DNA of 64,000 nt from Bacteroides sp. GM023 (GTDB lineage: Bacteria; Bacteroidota; Bacteroidia; Bacteroidales; Bacteroidaceae). The notes below the pieces were generated by a model, which was not told the DNA's origin, searched no databases, and saw only the letters and a list, made by a program, of their open reading frames with translations. Below, piece by piece: positions 35,360 through 43,912 of this stretch (position 1 is the stretch's first letter; each line of letters opens with the position of its first letter). The position numbers and the translations under genes are program-made. Location: the NCBI RefSeq assembly GCF_014750685.1, contig NZ_JAAXGE010000003.1:744001-808000 (forward strand). Direction: 5' to 3'.

Positions 35360-38300
35360 TTAGTTTTGGGATTTCATTAGTTGGGTAAATACAGCGTATT
35401 TTTGTTCAAAGCGTTGGTCACTCTGTTTGTAAAGTTCTTCATTTGTATTCCTCAGTAATTCATTGCACTGATTCCATAGCCAAAACTTATACATACAATC
35501 CCGCTGAACCATCTCTATCCGATTGTCTCCCAATGAGAAAGCCCAGTTGATATAATCTTCCGATTCGGCTATCAAATGATTCAATAAAGTAGTTGCTTTC
35601 GCTTTTTCACCTATCGAAGCATAAGCTACGGCTATCTCATACGAACCACTTTCATAGACTTCGGGGACATTATATGCCGGGATAGCCTGTTCGGCATACG
35701 CAAGCACATTCTTTGCACGGATGCTATCACCTTGCTTTACCAATTCTTTGGCAAGCTGCGCAAAAAGTCGTCGGTGGGAATAGCAGATACGCAGCGTTGT
35801 TTCATCCAAATAAAGGCCGGGAGTATTCAAACCGCCATATTTGTATCTGTTCATCACGTTCTCATAGAGCTTTTCCGTATCTATCGCATAACCACTTTCT
35901 CCTTCCACATCTCCCCATTTCTTATAGTCGAAAGGTGTGAAACGGAATGCCAGTCCTTCCTGCACAAAGTAATTGTCGAACTTTAGTTTAGTAGCTTCGC
36001 CTACGGAGATAGCCATATACAGCGGACGTTCCCAATTACAATTTGCCAGTATTTCAAGGATGAGCAGGTCTACTTTAGTCAACATACGTATATCCTTTAG
36101 GGAAATAGAAAGCTTGTCCGGTATCGCATTTTTCAGTTCTTCCCCTTTCAAATGACGGATTGATTTGGGAAGCATGATGCCCGAACGGAGTACAGCGTCC
36201 TTATCTATGCGGATATTTATCGTATCGGTAGGAATCACATGAAATTCCTTCTTTTCTGAAAATGCCCAGTATTTCAGGATATTCTTCACTTCAAACGGAT
36301 CATCTCCGAAGCTGTCACAGGCTTCTTCAGGATGTTTCTGATATAAATCCTTTATCTGTTTCTTCAGTTCCGGACGTACAGCCACATATTCATTCTTGCC
36401 TTCCTGATATTGATTCTGATTCCAGCTTATCGGCAAGCCGGGGGCATCATATAGAGGGCATTGCTGCTGATAAATATACCAATCAGTCTGCGCATAACTA
36501 AGGTTGCAGATACGTGCATCCCTACGTACTTCTTCCGTGTCCTGATTATACCACAAAGGGAAAGTATCATTGTCTCCATTGCAGAATATAATAGGATTTC
36601 CCGCATCGGGAAGTGTCATCAGATAGTTGGCGCCAAAGTCTCGACAGGTATAGCGGTTACTCCGGTCGTGGTCATCCCAGGTCTGGCTTGCCATCTGTAT
36701 CGGAATTAACAGGCAAAGAAACATTAACACGCTGATTTGAACGACTGTTCCCTTCTTTTTGCGGAGCGTGTCACACAATCCCGCAGCGCCTATTCCTATC
36801 CAAATGGCAAAGGCATAGAATGAACCTGCATATGCATAATCCCGTTCACGAGGTTGCCCGGGGGCTTGATTCAGATAGAGTACAATGGCCAGTCCCGTCA
36901 TGAAGAACAGGAAAAATACGACACTGAATTGTTGCTTCCCTTTCTTCCCTCGTGCCCACTGCCAATAAATTCCAATTAGTCCTAATAATAAAGGTAAGCC
37001 ATAAAAAACATTGTGACCTTTATTCTGACGCAAGGACTCGGGCAAAAGTTCCTGATTTCCCAAACGCAGGTTGTCAAGCCATGAAATCCCCGTAATCCAA
37101 TTCCCGTGTTCCGGTTCTCCGCTTCCTTGAATATCATTCTGCCGTCCGACAAAATTCCACAGGAAGTAACGCCAGTACATATAATTGAGCTGATATGAAA
37201 TGAAGTAAGTCAGGTTCTCTTTTTGTGTGGGAGCACCATCCGTTCCTCCCGACCATCCCTTGTAAGAAGAAGTCAGCCGGTCATTCCACATGCGGGAGAA
37301 CAACATATTTTGAGCATAACACACATCTTCTTTATAGCGGATAATTTTATATTTCCCTTCTTCCTTATCAGGACGATATACTGCACTGCCTTTTTTTGTT
37401 TTTACCTTATAATATTCTCCTTCAGGTATATACTCCGGTTCGGAAGCATAAGTTCTTCCGTAAAGTAAAGGGGCACTTTCGTACTGTTCACGATTCAAAT
37501 AGCTTTTGAGCGTGAAAATGTTATCCGGTGCATTTTCATTGAGTGGTGTATTGGCGTTGGCACGGATTAATATCACCGCATAAGTGGTATATCCTACCGT
37601 GAGCATAAGCAAACACCATAAAGCAGTATGTATCATGCGCTTTCTGAATCGGTAAATAGCTCCTGCCAATAGACCAAATACCAAAAACAGGAAAATAATC
37701 AATCCTGACTGGAAAGGAAGACCTAATACATTGACAAAGAATAATTCGAACCACCCTCCTATATCAGCCATACCGGGAATGTAGATAAAGAGAATCAGCA
37801 CAATAAGAAGACCGGACAGGATAATTGCGCCAATCACTCCTTTAAGGGATATTACCTGATATTTCCGGTAATAGAACACCAACACAATTGCCGGAATACA
37901 AAGGAGATTGAGCAAATGCACTCCGATTGACAGTCCGATGATATAGGCTATCAGGATAATCCATCGGTCACCGGATACGGAATCCGCTTCGTCTTGCCAG
38001 CGAAGAATCATCCAAAAGACCAAAGCTGTGAGGAAAGATGAAAAAGCATATACTTCCCCCTCTACCGCACTGAACCAAAAGGTATCGCTAAAGGTATAAG
38101 CCAATGCACCTACAACTCCGGAGCCTAAAATAATAATGAAGTCTGTAACCGACAACTTCTCTTTGTCACTCGTAATCAAAGATCTCACTAAGCGGGTAAT
38201 GCTCCAAAAAAGAAATAAAATACAACCGGCACTTAACAATGCATTCAGAAAGTTAACTGTATATGATACAAACTTTGCATCAGAAGTAAACTGGGTAAAC

Positions 38301-38494
38301 AGATTTCCGACAAGCATATAAAAAGGTGCACCGGGCGGATGACCAACCTGTAATTTCTCGGCACATGAAATAAATTCGGGACAGTCCCAAAAACTGGCAG
38401 TAGGTTCAATAGTCATTCCATAGACAAATGCTGCTATAAGAAAGACCATCCAACCACTAAAATCGTTCCATCTTTTAAATAATAAGTTGCTCAT
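35360..38494 (-). CDS. DUF2723 (TMEM260-like) membrane glycosyltransferase candidate
   Basis: 1044 residues. The N-terminal half is a multi-spanning membrane region whose first loop, 'TIEPTASFWDCPEFISCAEKLQVGHPPGAPFYMLVGN', has the acidic and HPPG residues conserved in DUF2723. The C-terminal portion (from about 590) is extracytoplasmic and includes TPR-like helices near 890-1000 (LAKELVKQGDSIRAKNVLAYAEQAIP). The human homologue TMEM260 is a protein O-mannosyltransferase, so a role in protein O-glycosylation with a lipid-linked sugar donor is a fair inference for this conserved Bacteroidetes family, not a proven one. A -7 box (TAACTTTG) lies 23 bp upstream. Confidence 0.88.
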   Translation of the reverse strand: MSNLLFKRWNDFSGWMVFLIAAFVYGMTIEPTASFWDCPEFISCAEKLQVGHPPGAPFYMLVGNLFTQFTSDAKFVSYTVNFLNALLSAGCILFLFWSITRLVRSLITSDKEKLSVTDFIIILGSGVVGALAYTFSDTFWFSAVEGEVYAFSSFLTALVFWMILRWQDEADSVSGDRWIILIAYIIGLSIGVHLLNLLCIPAIVLVFYYRKYQVISLKGVIGAIILSGLLIVLILFIYIPGMADIGGWFELFFVNVLGLPFQSGLIIFLFLVFGLLAGAIYRFRKRMIHTALWCLLMLTVGYTTYAVILIRANANTPLNENAPDNIFTLKSYLNREQYESAPLLYGRTYASEPEYIPEGEYYKVKTKKGSAVYRPDKEEGKYKIIRYKEDVCYAQNMLFSRMWNDRLTSSYKGWSGGTDGAPTQKENLTYFISYQLNYMYWRYFLWNFVGRQNDIQGSGEPEHGNWITGISWLDNLRLGNQELLPESLRQNKGHNVFYGLPLLLGLIGIYWQWARGKKGKQQFSVVFFLFFMTGLAIVLYLNQAPGQPRERDYAYAGSFYAFAIWIGIGAAGLCDTLRKKKGTVVQISVLMFLCLLIPIQMASQTWDDHDRSNRYTCRDFGANYLMTLPDAGNPIIFCNGDNDTFPLWYNQDTEEVRRDARICNLSYAQTDWYIYQQQCPLYDAPGLPISWNQNQYQEGKNEYVAVRPELKKQIKDLYQKHPEEACDSFGDDPFEVKNILKYWAFSEKKEFHVIPTDTINIRIDKDAVLRSGIMLPKSIRHLKGEELKNAIPDKLSISLKDIRMLTKVDLLILEILANCNWERPLYMAISVGEATKLKFDNYFVQEGLAFRFTPFDYKKWGDVEGESGYAIDTEKLYENVMNRYKYGGLNTPGLYLDETTLRICYSHRRLFAQLAKELVKQGDSIRAKNVLAYAEQAIPAYNVPEVYESGSYEIAVAYASIGEKAKATTLLNHLIAESEDYINWAFSLGDNRIEMVQRDCMYKFWLWNQCNELLRNTNEELYKQSDQRFEQKYAVFTQLMKSQN

Positions 38495-38516
38495 TGTTCC
38501 GTAACTTTTTTGTTTG

Positions 38517-38524
38517 CAAAGTTA
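38517..38524 (-). promoter_or_regulatory. -7 box for the DUF2723 gene
   Basis: Minus-strand TAACTTTG matches TAnnTTTG, 23 bp before the start codon. A second match, TATCTTTG, lies at 38599-38606 inside the small palindrome CTTTGATATTCAAAG. Confidence 0.45.
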
Positions 38525-38616
38525 GGGAACACGCAACTAAAAATAGCCTTTTTTACCGGACGGATACGGACATAGGCGTTCTATAATACTTTGATATTCA
38601 AAGATATTAAGCAAGA

Positions 38617-38718
38617 ATGACAGACAAAAACGGACTGGCATATCAGACGTGTGTGGTAGACTTCAAAATTGGGACCGATATGTATGAAACCAAGCACGAG
38701 AAAGGCAAACTTTTCTAA
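38617..38718 (+). other. Possible short ORF (33 residues), unrecognised
   Basis: An ATG at 38617 opens a 33-codon frame (MTDKNGLAYQ...HEKGKLF) ending at TAA 38716-38718. No family is recognised, and no clear ribosome site precedes it. It could be a small protein, a remnant of a larger gene, or chance. It lies in a 446-bp gap that otherwise holds promoter boxes for the DUF2723 gene and a repeat block. Confidence 0.2.
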
Positions 38719-38756
38719 TACTTAGGACTGACTTTTGAAAGGTCTAAAAGCTGTTC

Positions 38757-38877
38757 CCGTTTCCTCGTAGAGAAACGCCCGTTTCCACACCGGGAAACGC
38801 TAGTGTCCTCGTAGAGAAACTGCAGTTTCCTTAGTAAGAAACTACAGTTTCCATTGCAGGAAATTATAGGAAACTGT
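38757..38877. repeat. Intergenic inverted-repeat cluster, family 2 (GTTTCC/GGAAAC)
   Basis: GTTTCC or GAAAC/GGAAAC occurs about ten times in alternating orientation, with a repeated unit CCTCGTAGAGAAAC at about 38763-38776 and 38807-38820. Neighbouring copies pair into successive hairpins such as GTTTCCTCGTAGAGAAAC and GTTTCCTTAGTAAGAAAC. Spacers are 3-10 bp and irregular. The block is just beyond the 3' end of the TPR/HTH regulator gene. Confidence 0.75.
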
Positions 38878-38941
38878 AAGCGATTAATTAATAGATATAT
38901 AGCTATTTCTATCAAAGGTCAGTGAAGGCCAATTTTTCCAA

Positions 38942-40045
38942 TTAAAGTGGAGAACTTCCCAATGACTTCACAATATCTTCCAATGATTCTTTAGAGTTGG
39001 TAAGCATCAGTTTCTCCGTCTTTATTCGGGAGATTCGCCGGGTTAGTGTTTCCGTAGTCAGTTTCATTAAATCCGCAAAATAAGCCGGCTGAACTCCTTC
39101 CCGTAGAAAGGCGCATACTCTTAAATCTTCTTCTGTGAGTTTAGGGCTCATTCCTTTTAATTTGGATACGAGTCCATAGACATTTTCCTGAAGTCGGAGC
39201 AATTCATTCCAGTCCTTTTCGGAGAAAGAAGGTATTTTGGAAGATAATGCCGTCCGTTCCTTAAACTGGCGGACTTTTGAAATGACAGGAGAAGTTTCGT
39301 AAATATCTTGTTGGAGAGATTGATATTTCTCCTCGAGATAATTACATTGCAGCATCAGTTTGTCTGATTCGACGTTTTTCTTCTGCATTTCTTCTTTGAA
39401 GGTGCTCAGTTGGGAATGTACATACTGATTCTTTCTCCAAAGCAATCCGAGTAATAGAGACATGATGCCGAACACACTCAATGTCGAAGATAGAATGACA
39501 GAAGAATTACTTTTGCTATCATTCAGCATCAATTGACTGGCATAAGCCTTTCTCTCCATTTCCAGTGCTTCGTCAAAGTTCCCGTATTTCTGATAATAAA
39601 GACTGCATCGTTTGCAAATCTTTGCCATATAGTCATATTCCTCTGTTAGTGCAGCGAGTTTTATGGCTTCCTTAAAGTGGATTTCAGCATTGTCTCTCTG
39701 CTCCAAATCGCTTTCTACACAGGCGAGGTAATAATATGCTTTTGATTTCTGATACTCATTGCCATGCATCTCATAGTAGGATGCCGCCTGCTTGATTTGC
39801 GCATCGGAAGAATGGGGAATATTCTTATCTTCATTGACCTGCGTGCACAGCAAATTGTACTCTGCAAGTTGGGCCTCGCTCATTTGGTTCATCTGAATGT
39901 TTTCAAGAATAATAGATGCCGTATCCGGGTCTTGTTCCATTAATTGCGCGGCTTTGTCTAATCCTTGTTTCACATTTGTGCCTTCCGGATGACATGCAGC
40001 CAGGGAAAGGACAACCATATACAATAAAATTCGAAGATTATTCAT
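38942..40045 (-). CDS. Membrane-anchored TPR/HTH regulator (one-component type)
   Basis: 367 residues. A lipoprotein-type signal (LSLAAC, Cys18) is followed by TPR-like helices (about 30-170), a membrane helix (about 183-203, ILSSTLSVFGIMSLLLGLLW), a coiled coil (about 208-255) and a C-terminal LuxR/GerE-like HTH (about 305-350: LTEEDLRVCAFLREGVQPAYFADLMKLTTETLTRRISRIKTEK). The topology puts the TPR part outside and the HTH inside the cytoplasm. This class is widespread in Bacteroides but poorly understood. A -7 box (TATATTTG) lies 39 bp upstream. The gene is bracketed by the two intergenic repeat blocks. Confidence 0.8.
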   Translation of the reverse strand: MNNLRILLYMVVLSLAACHPEGTNVKQGLDKAAQLMEQDPDTASIILENIQMNQMSEAQLAEYNLLCTQVNEDKNIPHSSDAQIKQAASYYEMHGNEYQKSKAYYYLACVESDLEQRDNAEIHFKEAIKLAALTEEYDYMAKICKRCSLYYQKYGNFDEALEMERKAYASQLMLNDSKSNSSVILSSTLSVFGIMSLLLGLLWRKNQYVHSQLSTFKEEMQKKNVESDKLMLQCNYLEEKYQSLQQDIYETSPVISKVRQFKERTALSSKIPSFSEKDWNELLRLQENVYGLVSKLKGMSPKLTEEDLRVCAFLREGVQPAYFADLMKLTTETLTRRISRIKTEKLMLTNSKESLEDIVKSLGSSPL

Positions 40046-40083
40046 AACTCTACTTTTACTTTGCCTATCAATGATTGGATTTG

Positions 40084-40091
40084 CAAATATA
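40084..40091 (-). promoter_or_regulatory. -7 box for the TPR/HTH regulator
   Basis: Minus-strand TATATTTG matches TAnnTTTG, 39 bp before the start at 40045. Confidence 0.45.
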
Positions 40092-40134
40092 AAAAATAAT
40101 CAGTATTTATACTTCTCTTAGCCATACAAAAATG

Positions 40135-40210
40135 GTGACGCCATCCCATTCTTATAGTGACGCTATCCTGACTACATAGTGACGCTATAAGAATGGGATA
40201 GCGTCACTAT
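40135..40210. repeat. Intergenic inverted-repeat cluster, family 1 (GTGACGCTAT), second locus
   Basis: Copies of ATAGTGACGCTAT or its complement lie at 40154-40166, 40176-40188 and 40198-40210, with a variant (GTGACGCCAT) at 40135-40144. The outer parts form an inverted repeat of about 23 bp (40135-40157 against roughly 40185-40207) with one mismatch, with CCCATTCTTATAG between the core units. It lies between the 5' ends of the divergent TPR/HTH regulator and HAD genes, just as the first locus lies between divergent genes. Confidence 0.8.
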
Positions 40211-40264
40211 ACTTTTTTGACAAATATCAAGCCATTCTGAACAATGAATTAAGAAGATAAGCCG

Positions 40265-40272
40265 TATCTTTG
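40265..40272 (+). promoter_or_regulatory. -7 box for the HAD/SDR genes
   Basis: TATCTTTG matches TAnnTTTG, 23 bp before the ATG at 40295. Confidence 0.5.
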
Positions 40273-40294
40273 TAGCAAACATAAATTATATATC

Positions 40295-40915
40295 ATGATT
40301 AAAAACATTGTATTTGATTTTGGGGGAGTGATTGTAGATATTAGTCGTGACAAAGCGGTGCAGGCGTTTATCAAACTAGGATTGGCAGATGCGGATACCC
40401 GCCTTGACAAATATCACCAAACCGGAATCTTTCAGGAACTCGAGGAAGGCAAACTCAGCGCAGATGAGTTCCGCAAGCAACTGGGTGATTTATGCGGCCG
40501 TGAACTGACTATGGAAGAAACGAAGCAAGCATGGCTTGGCTTTTTCTATGAAGTGAATTTAGACAAACTCGACTATATACAGGAATTAAGGAAAAACTAT
40601 CATGTATATCTCTTGAGCAACACCAATCCTTTTGTCATGTCATGGGCTTGCAGCCCGGATTTTTCTTCAAGGAAACTTCCATTGAACGATTATTGTGACA
40701 AGCTGTACTTATCTTATCAGGTAGGTCACACAAAACCCGCACAGGAAATCTTCGATTTTATGATAAAGGATTGTAATATCATCCCTTCCGAAACTTTATT
40801 TGTGGACGATGGAGCTTCCAATATCGAAATAGGAAAGGCACTTGGATTTGAAACATTCCAACCGGAGAATGGAACGGACTGGCGGGAAGAACTGACAAGT
40901 ATATTGAATAAGTAA
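40295..40915 (+). CDS. HAD-superfamily hydrolase (YihX-like)
   Basis: 206 residues of the class I HAD fold: nucleophile Asp8 in VFDFGGVIVDI, motif II Ser/Asn in LLSNTNPFVM, Lys in VGHTKPAQEIF and the acidic pair in LFVDDGASNIEIG. The DFGGVIVD opening and the helical cap resemble YihX, a cytoplasmic phosphatase for alpha-glucose-1-phosphate. The exact substrate is not fixed by sequence. It is followed with a 37-bp gap by an SDR gene on the same strand and shares its promoter. Confidence 0.9.
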   Translation: MIKNIVFDFGGVIVDISRDKAVQAFIKLGLADADTRLDKYHQTGIFQELEEGKLSADEFRKQLGDLCGRELTMEETKQAWLGFFYEVNLDKLDYIQELRKNYHVYLLSNTNPFVMSWACSPDFSSRKLPLNDYCDKLYLSYQVGHTKPAQEIFDFMIKDCNIIPSETLFVDDGASNIEIGKALGFETFQPENGTDWREELTSILNK

Positions 40916-40952
40916 GTATTGCCGGAACTATCGCGTTCGCAAATAGAAAAAT

Positions 40953-41762
40953 ATGCAGTCACAGATTATACTTATCACCGGAGCGTCTTCCGGTTTTGGA
41001 AAGTTCACAGCTCAAATGCTATCGGAACAAGGACACATCGTTTACGGAACAAGCCGGAAACCTTCCGAAAATATGAACAATGTAAAAATGCTTGTTGTCG
41101 ATGTCACCAGTCCTCTTTCTATCCGCCAGGCTGTGGAGCAGATTATATCGGAACAGGGACGGATTGATGTATTGATTAATAATGCCGGTATAGGCATCGG
41201 CGGTGCGCTCGAACTTGCCACGGAAGATGAGGTAAGCAAGCAGATGAATACCAATTTCTTTGGTGTAGTGAATATGTGCAGGGAAGTATTACCTGCCATG
41301 CGCAAGGCACGGAAGGGAAAGATTATCAATATCAGTTCCATCGGCGGAGTGATGGGTATCCCCTATCAGGGATTTTATTCGGCTTCAAAGTTTGCCGTAG
41401 AAGGATATAGTGAGACTTTAGCACTGGAAGTGCATCCGTTTCATATTAAAGTATGCCTGGTAGAACCGGGAGATTTCAACACCGGATTCACGGATAACCG
41501 GAATATATCCGAGCAGACAAGGCTGGATGCCGATTACAGGGAAAGTTTCTTGAAATCATTGGAGATTATAGAAAAGGAAGAACGTAACGGATGCCATCCG
41601 CGGAAATTGGCTGCTGCAATCTGTAAGATAGTAGCCCGCAAAAATCCTCCTTTCCGAACTAAAGTAGGTCCGTTGGTGCAAGTCCTGTTTGCAAAAAGCA
41701 AAAGATGGCTGCCCGATTCGGTTATGCAATATGCCCTTCGGATATTTTACGCAATTAAGTAA
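40953..41762 (+). CDS. Short-chain dehydrogenase/reductase
   Basis: 269 residues with the classical SDR elements: the NAD(P) loop TGASSGFG (9-16), the NNAG motif (76-79), the catalytic Ser in INISSIGG (about 129) and YSASK (142-146). A basic residue after the first beta-strand (SRKP) hints at NADP preference. The substrate is unknown. A long C-terminal helix region (about 215-265) could be a membrane-associated tail. It is the second gene after the HAD phosphatase and ends at a bidirectional terminator. Confidence 0.9.
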   Translation: MQSQIILITGASSGFGKFTAQMLSEQGHIVYGTSRKPSENMNNVKMLVVDVTSPLSIRQAVEQIISEQGRIDVLINNAGIGIGGALELATEDEVSKQMNTNFFGVVNMCREVLPAMRKARKGKIINISSIGGVMGIPYQGFYSASKFAVEGYSETLALEVHPFHIKVCLVEPGDFNTGFTDNRNISEQTRLDADYRESFLKSLEIIEKEERNGCHPRKLAAAICKIVARKNPPFRTKVGPLVQVLFAKSKRWLPDSVMQYALRIFYAIK

Positions 41763-41780
41763 ATGATAGGAAACAAAAAA

Positions 41781-41817
41781 AAGTCTTTCCAGCTATCGGC
41801 TGTGAAAGACTTTTTTG
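41781..41817. terminator. Bidirectional terminator between SDR and DUF6064 genes
   Basis: AAGTCTTTC...AGC and GCTGTGAAAGACTT pair around a 5-nt loop with one bulge; A-run on one side and T-run on the other give a U tract in both directions. Confidence 0.85.
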
Positions 41818-41841
41818 TATGGTTAAACCTACCTGCCCGGA

Positions 41842-42570
41842 TTAATTCTTTGGAACCAATTCCAAAAACATCGTTGTAGTCAATAATATAGCCAGTCCGA
41901 CACAAACGGTAATCAACAGCCAGTTAATGTATTTCGCTTTCGGCTTGGTATCGGCATGCAGATTATTCAGGAAGTACTCTCTGAAGAAAAGATACAGGCC
42001 GGGAATCGTAGCACTTGCCAGTAGAAAATCTTCGGGAATCTGAAAGAAATAAGTTTTGGACAATCCTATCAATGACCAATGGCAAAGGAAAAGTACCAGG
42101 AACATATTTACTTTGTGGGCAAACAGCAGCAATAATCCGATAGTAAACACCACCACGGAGCAAGGCATTACCGGAGAAGTCATTTCCGGGAAAGAAAGTC
42201 CGCGTGCCAAGGATACCAAAGGATATATGAAAGGCATTGCCAACAGAATATAAGATAATATGTCATACTTATGGGTACGTTCAAAGGTAGTGTATCCCGT
42301 AATCGCGTCCCATATCCAAATGATAGCCATTACTCCCCAAAACATCGCCATCACTCCATTATAGCTTCGTTCTTCGCAATAGATATAATAGTAAATGATA
42401 GAAATCCATGCATAAAGTCCTATCATATAGAACTTCATAGCCATCTTCACCCACGGACGCGGTTTACTGATAAGCAATCCGGTCAAAGCTATGCCAATCA
42501 GGATGATAAATATCTGTAAAATCCAGGTAGCCGAATTATAATAGGCAATTGTTCTCCAAAAAATCTCCAT
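41842..42570 (-). CDS. DUF6064-like multi-spanning membrane protein
   Basis: 242 residues with seven predicted membrane helices and no soluble domain. The segments 'YNSATWILQIFIILIGIALTGLL', 'WISIIYYYIYCEERSYNGVMAMFWGVMAIIWIWDAITGYTTFERTHKYD' and 'FLVPLLCH-like WSLIGLSKTYFFQIPEDFLL' fit the DUF6064 family, but recognition is by general pattern. Function unknown. It follows the second half of the split ThrE-like exporter with a 10-bp gap, so it is part of that operon. Confidence 0.65.
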   Translation of the reverse strand: MEIFWRTIAYYNSATWILQIFIILIGIALTGLLISKPRPWVKMAMKFYMIGLYAWISIIYYYIYCEERSYNGVMAMFWGVMAIIWIWDAITGYTTFERTHKYDILSYILLAMPFIYPLVSLARGLSFPEMTSPVMPCSVVVFTIGLLLLFAHKVNMFLVLFLCHWSLIGLSKTYFFQIPEDFLLASATIPGLYLFFREYFLNNLHADTKPKAKYINWLLITVCVGLAILLTTTMFLELVPKN

Positions 42571-42580
42571 AAAAGTAATT

Positions 42581-43066
42581 TTAGTGTCTTGTTAACGAAA
42601 AAGCTCTGTGTGGGAACAGGAACATCGGGAATGTAGCTCCTACTGCCAGCATGAAAATAACTGTGCTTGCTATCATCGTGTTGGAAAAGAACATGGACAT
42701 GAACTTATCCAGTTTTTCCGGGTCATTCACATTCTGCAAACACATGATGAGTGAAAATACCATGTTGTACGCAAACTTACCCGGAATCATGGGAAGCAAT
42801 GCCGGAATATAAAGTACCGTCATCGGACAATATACCTTTTTCCCTAACCATAAGCTACCGAAACCGATTACCAATCCGGCAAACAAGGAAGCCGTAGCAA
42901 TATCCACGCCTAAATAAGTCATCAGACAAAAACGGCAGGCGTGTCCCAGTGCCGCCAATATGGCAATCATTTTGAATGCACGCAAAGGCGGGTCGGAAAT
43001 CGCACCAAATCCTATACCTGCTACTGCAGCAAAAAATCCATCAGTAAGAATATCAAGTGCTATCAT
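42581..43066 (-). CDS. ThrE/YjjB-like exporter, small membrane subunit
   Basis: 161 residues with five membrane helices, matching the C-terminal half of the threonine/serine exporter family (DUF3815, YjjB-like). It has the expected 'PPLRAFKMIAILAALGHACRFCLM' and 'PALLPMIPGKFAYNMVF' patterns. It starts 1 bp after the stop of the large subunit and surely works with it. In E. coli the equivalent pair YjjPB exports succinate, and in Corynebacterium the fused ThrE exports threonine and serine. Bacteroides releases much succinate, so either substrate is possible. Confidence 0.88.
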   Translation of the reverse strand: MIALDILTDGFFAAVAGIGFGAISDPPLRAFKMIAILAALGHACRFCLMTYLGVDIATASLFAGLVIGFGSLWLGKKVYCPMTVLYIPALLPMIPGKFAYNMVFSLIMCLQNVNDPEKLDKFMSMFFSNTMIASTVIFMLAVGATFPMFLFPHRAFSLTRH

Positions 43067-43067
43067 A

Positions 43068-43835
43068 TCAAATTAAACTGTTTTTTACCATTAATAATGT
43101 GAAGGAAAGTCCGATAGCGATGCTGACAATCAGCAGAGAGGCTTCCGTCAGACGGGCAAACCCTGTAAGAACGTATCCTTCGACTACATCAATCACGCCG
43201 TTAATCAAGGGAACGCCGGGAACAAGATAAAGGACACTGGTCGCCATGGCTATTTCGGATGTCGTATCGAAAATAAGGGCGGTAGAAGCACAAAGGGAAG
43301 CAACGAAAGCCGAGACTATAAATACGACATAGTGGTTCATTTTCTTCCTCTGCATCTGCTGTTTCAGATAGAATCCAGTGATAGTGGCCGAAAAGACAAT
43401 TCCCATGGAAATCAAGTCGCCGCCGAATAATTTGCAGAAAGATGCATTGGCGAATCCTACCAGCAGTAAGACGAAAAGAGGATGTATCATCGGGGCGGAA
43501 ACAATCTTCCTGTATTTCGCAGTCAGTTCTTCCAACGACAGATGATTGTCCACTGCTTCCCAACTTAATGCGCTTAACTCTGAATTGTGCTCGAAACTGA
43601 TAGGATGTGCAGGAATATCTATTACTTCATTACAGGCTTCGTTTGTTTCCTTGTCTATAATTGTGAGAATGATATTTTTATGAAATACACCTAATTTTAC
43701 ATCTAAACCAAAAGCTTCTCCGATACGTTTGGAGTTACGCACTACTCGTGAAGTATGCACTCCGGCCCCCATTAAATGGGCTGAATATTCCGCTATAAAC
43801 TTACCTATGGATAATAAAGATTCGCTTGTCTTCAT
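43068..43835 (-). CDS. ThrE/YjjP-like exporter, large subunit
   Basis: 255 residues from the ATG at 43835; the open frame to 43871 is rejected because the -7 box lies at 43861-43868. The N-terminal soluble region (GKFIAEYSAHLMGAGVHTSRVVRNSKRIGEAFG) is the DUF1212 signature; five membrane helices follow from about residue 130, including 'YLVPGVPLINGVIDVVEGY', the most conserved ThrE stretch. It pairs with the small subunit encoded directly after it. It belongs to the inner membrane and exports a small amino or dicarboxylic acid. Confidence 0.9.
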   Translation of the reverse strand: MKTSESLLSIGKFIAEYSAHLMGAGVHTSRVVRNSKRIGEAFGLDVKLGVFHKNIILTIIDKETNEACNEVIDIPAHPISFEHNSELSALSWEAVDNHLSLEELTAKYRKIVSAPMIHPLFVLLLVGFANASFCKLFGGDLISMGIVFSATITGFYLKQQMQRKKMNHYVVFIVSAFVASLCASTALIFDTTSEIAMATSVLYLVPGVPLINGVIDVVEGYVLTGFARLTEASLLIVSIAIGLSFTLLMVKNSLI

Positions 43836-43860
43836 GAATGTGATATTTTTAAATCGGGCG

Positions 43861-43889
43861 CAAAAGTACAAAAAAAATAGATACCTTTG
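43861..43889. promoter_or_regulatory. Divergent promoters: ThrE-like operon and MFS gene
   Basis: Minus-strand TACTTTTG (43861-43868) precedes the ThrE-like operon and plus-strand TACCTTTG (43882-43889) precedes the MFS gene. Both match TAnnTTTG, and they are only 13 bp apart, so the two promoters overlap and could compete for polymerase. Confidence 0.55.
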
Positions 43890-43912
43890 CCCCGATTAAA
43901 AATAAAAAATGC

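Noticed and set aside
38617..38718. 33-residue ORF as a confirmed small gene
   Set aside because: It is short, has no ribosome site and matches nothing known to me; it is kept only as a low-confidence entry.
38757..38877. CRISPR-like array of GTTTCC repeats
   Set aside because: Units alternate in orientation, the spacers are 3-10 bp and irregular, and no cas genes are near. It is a hairpin repeat block.
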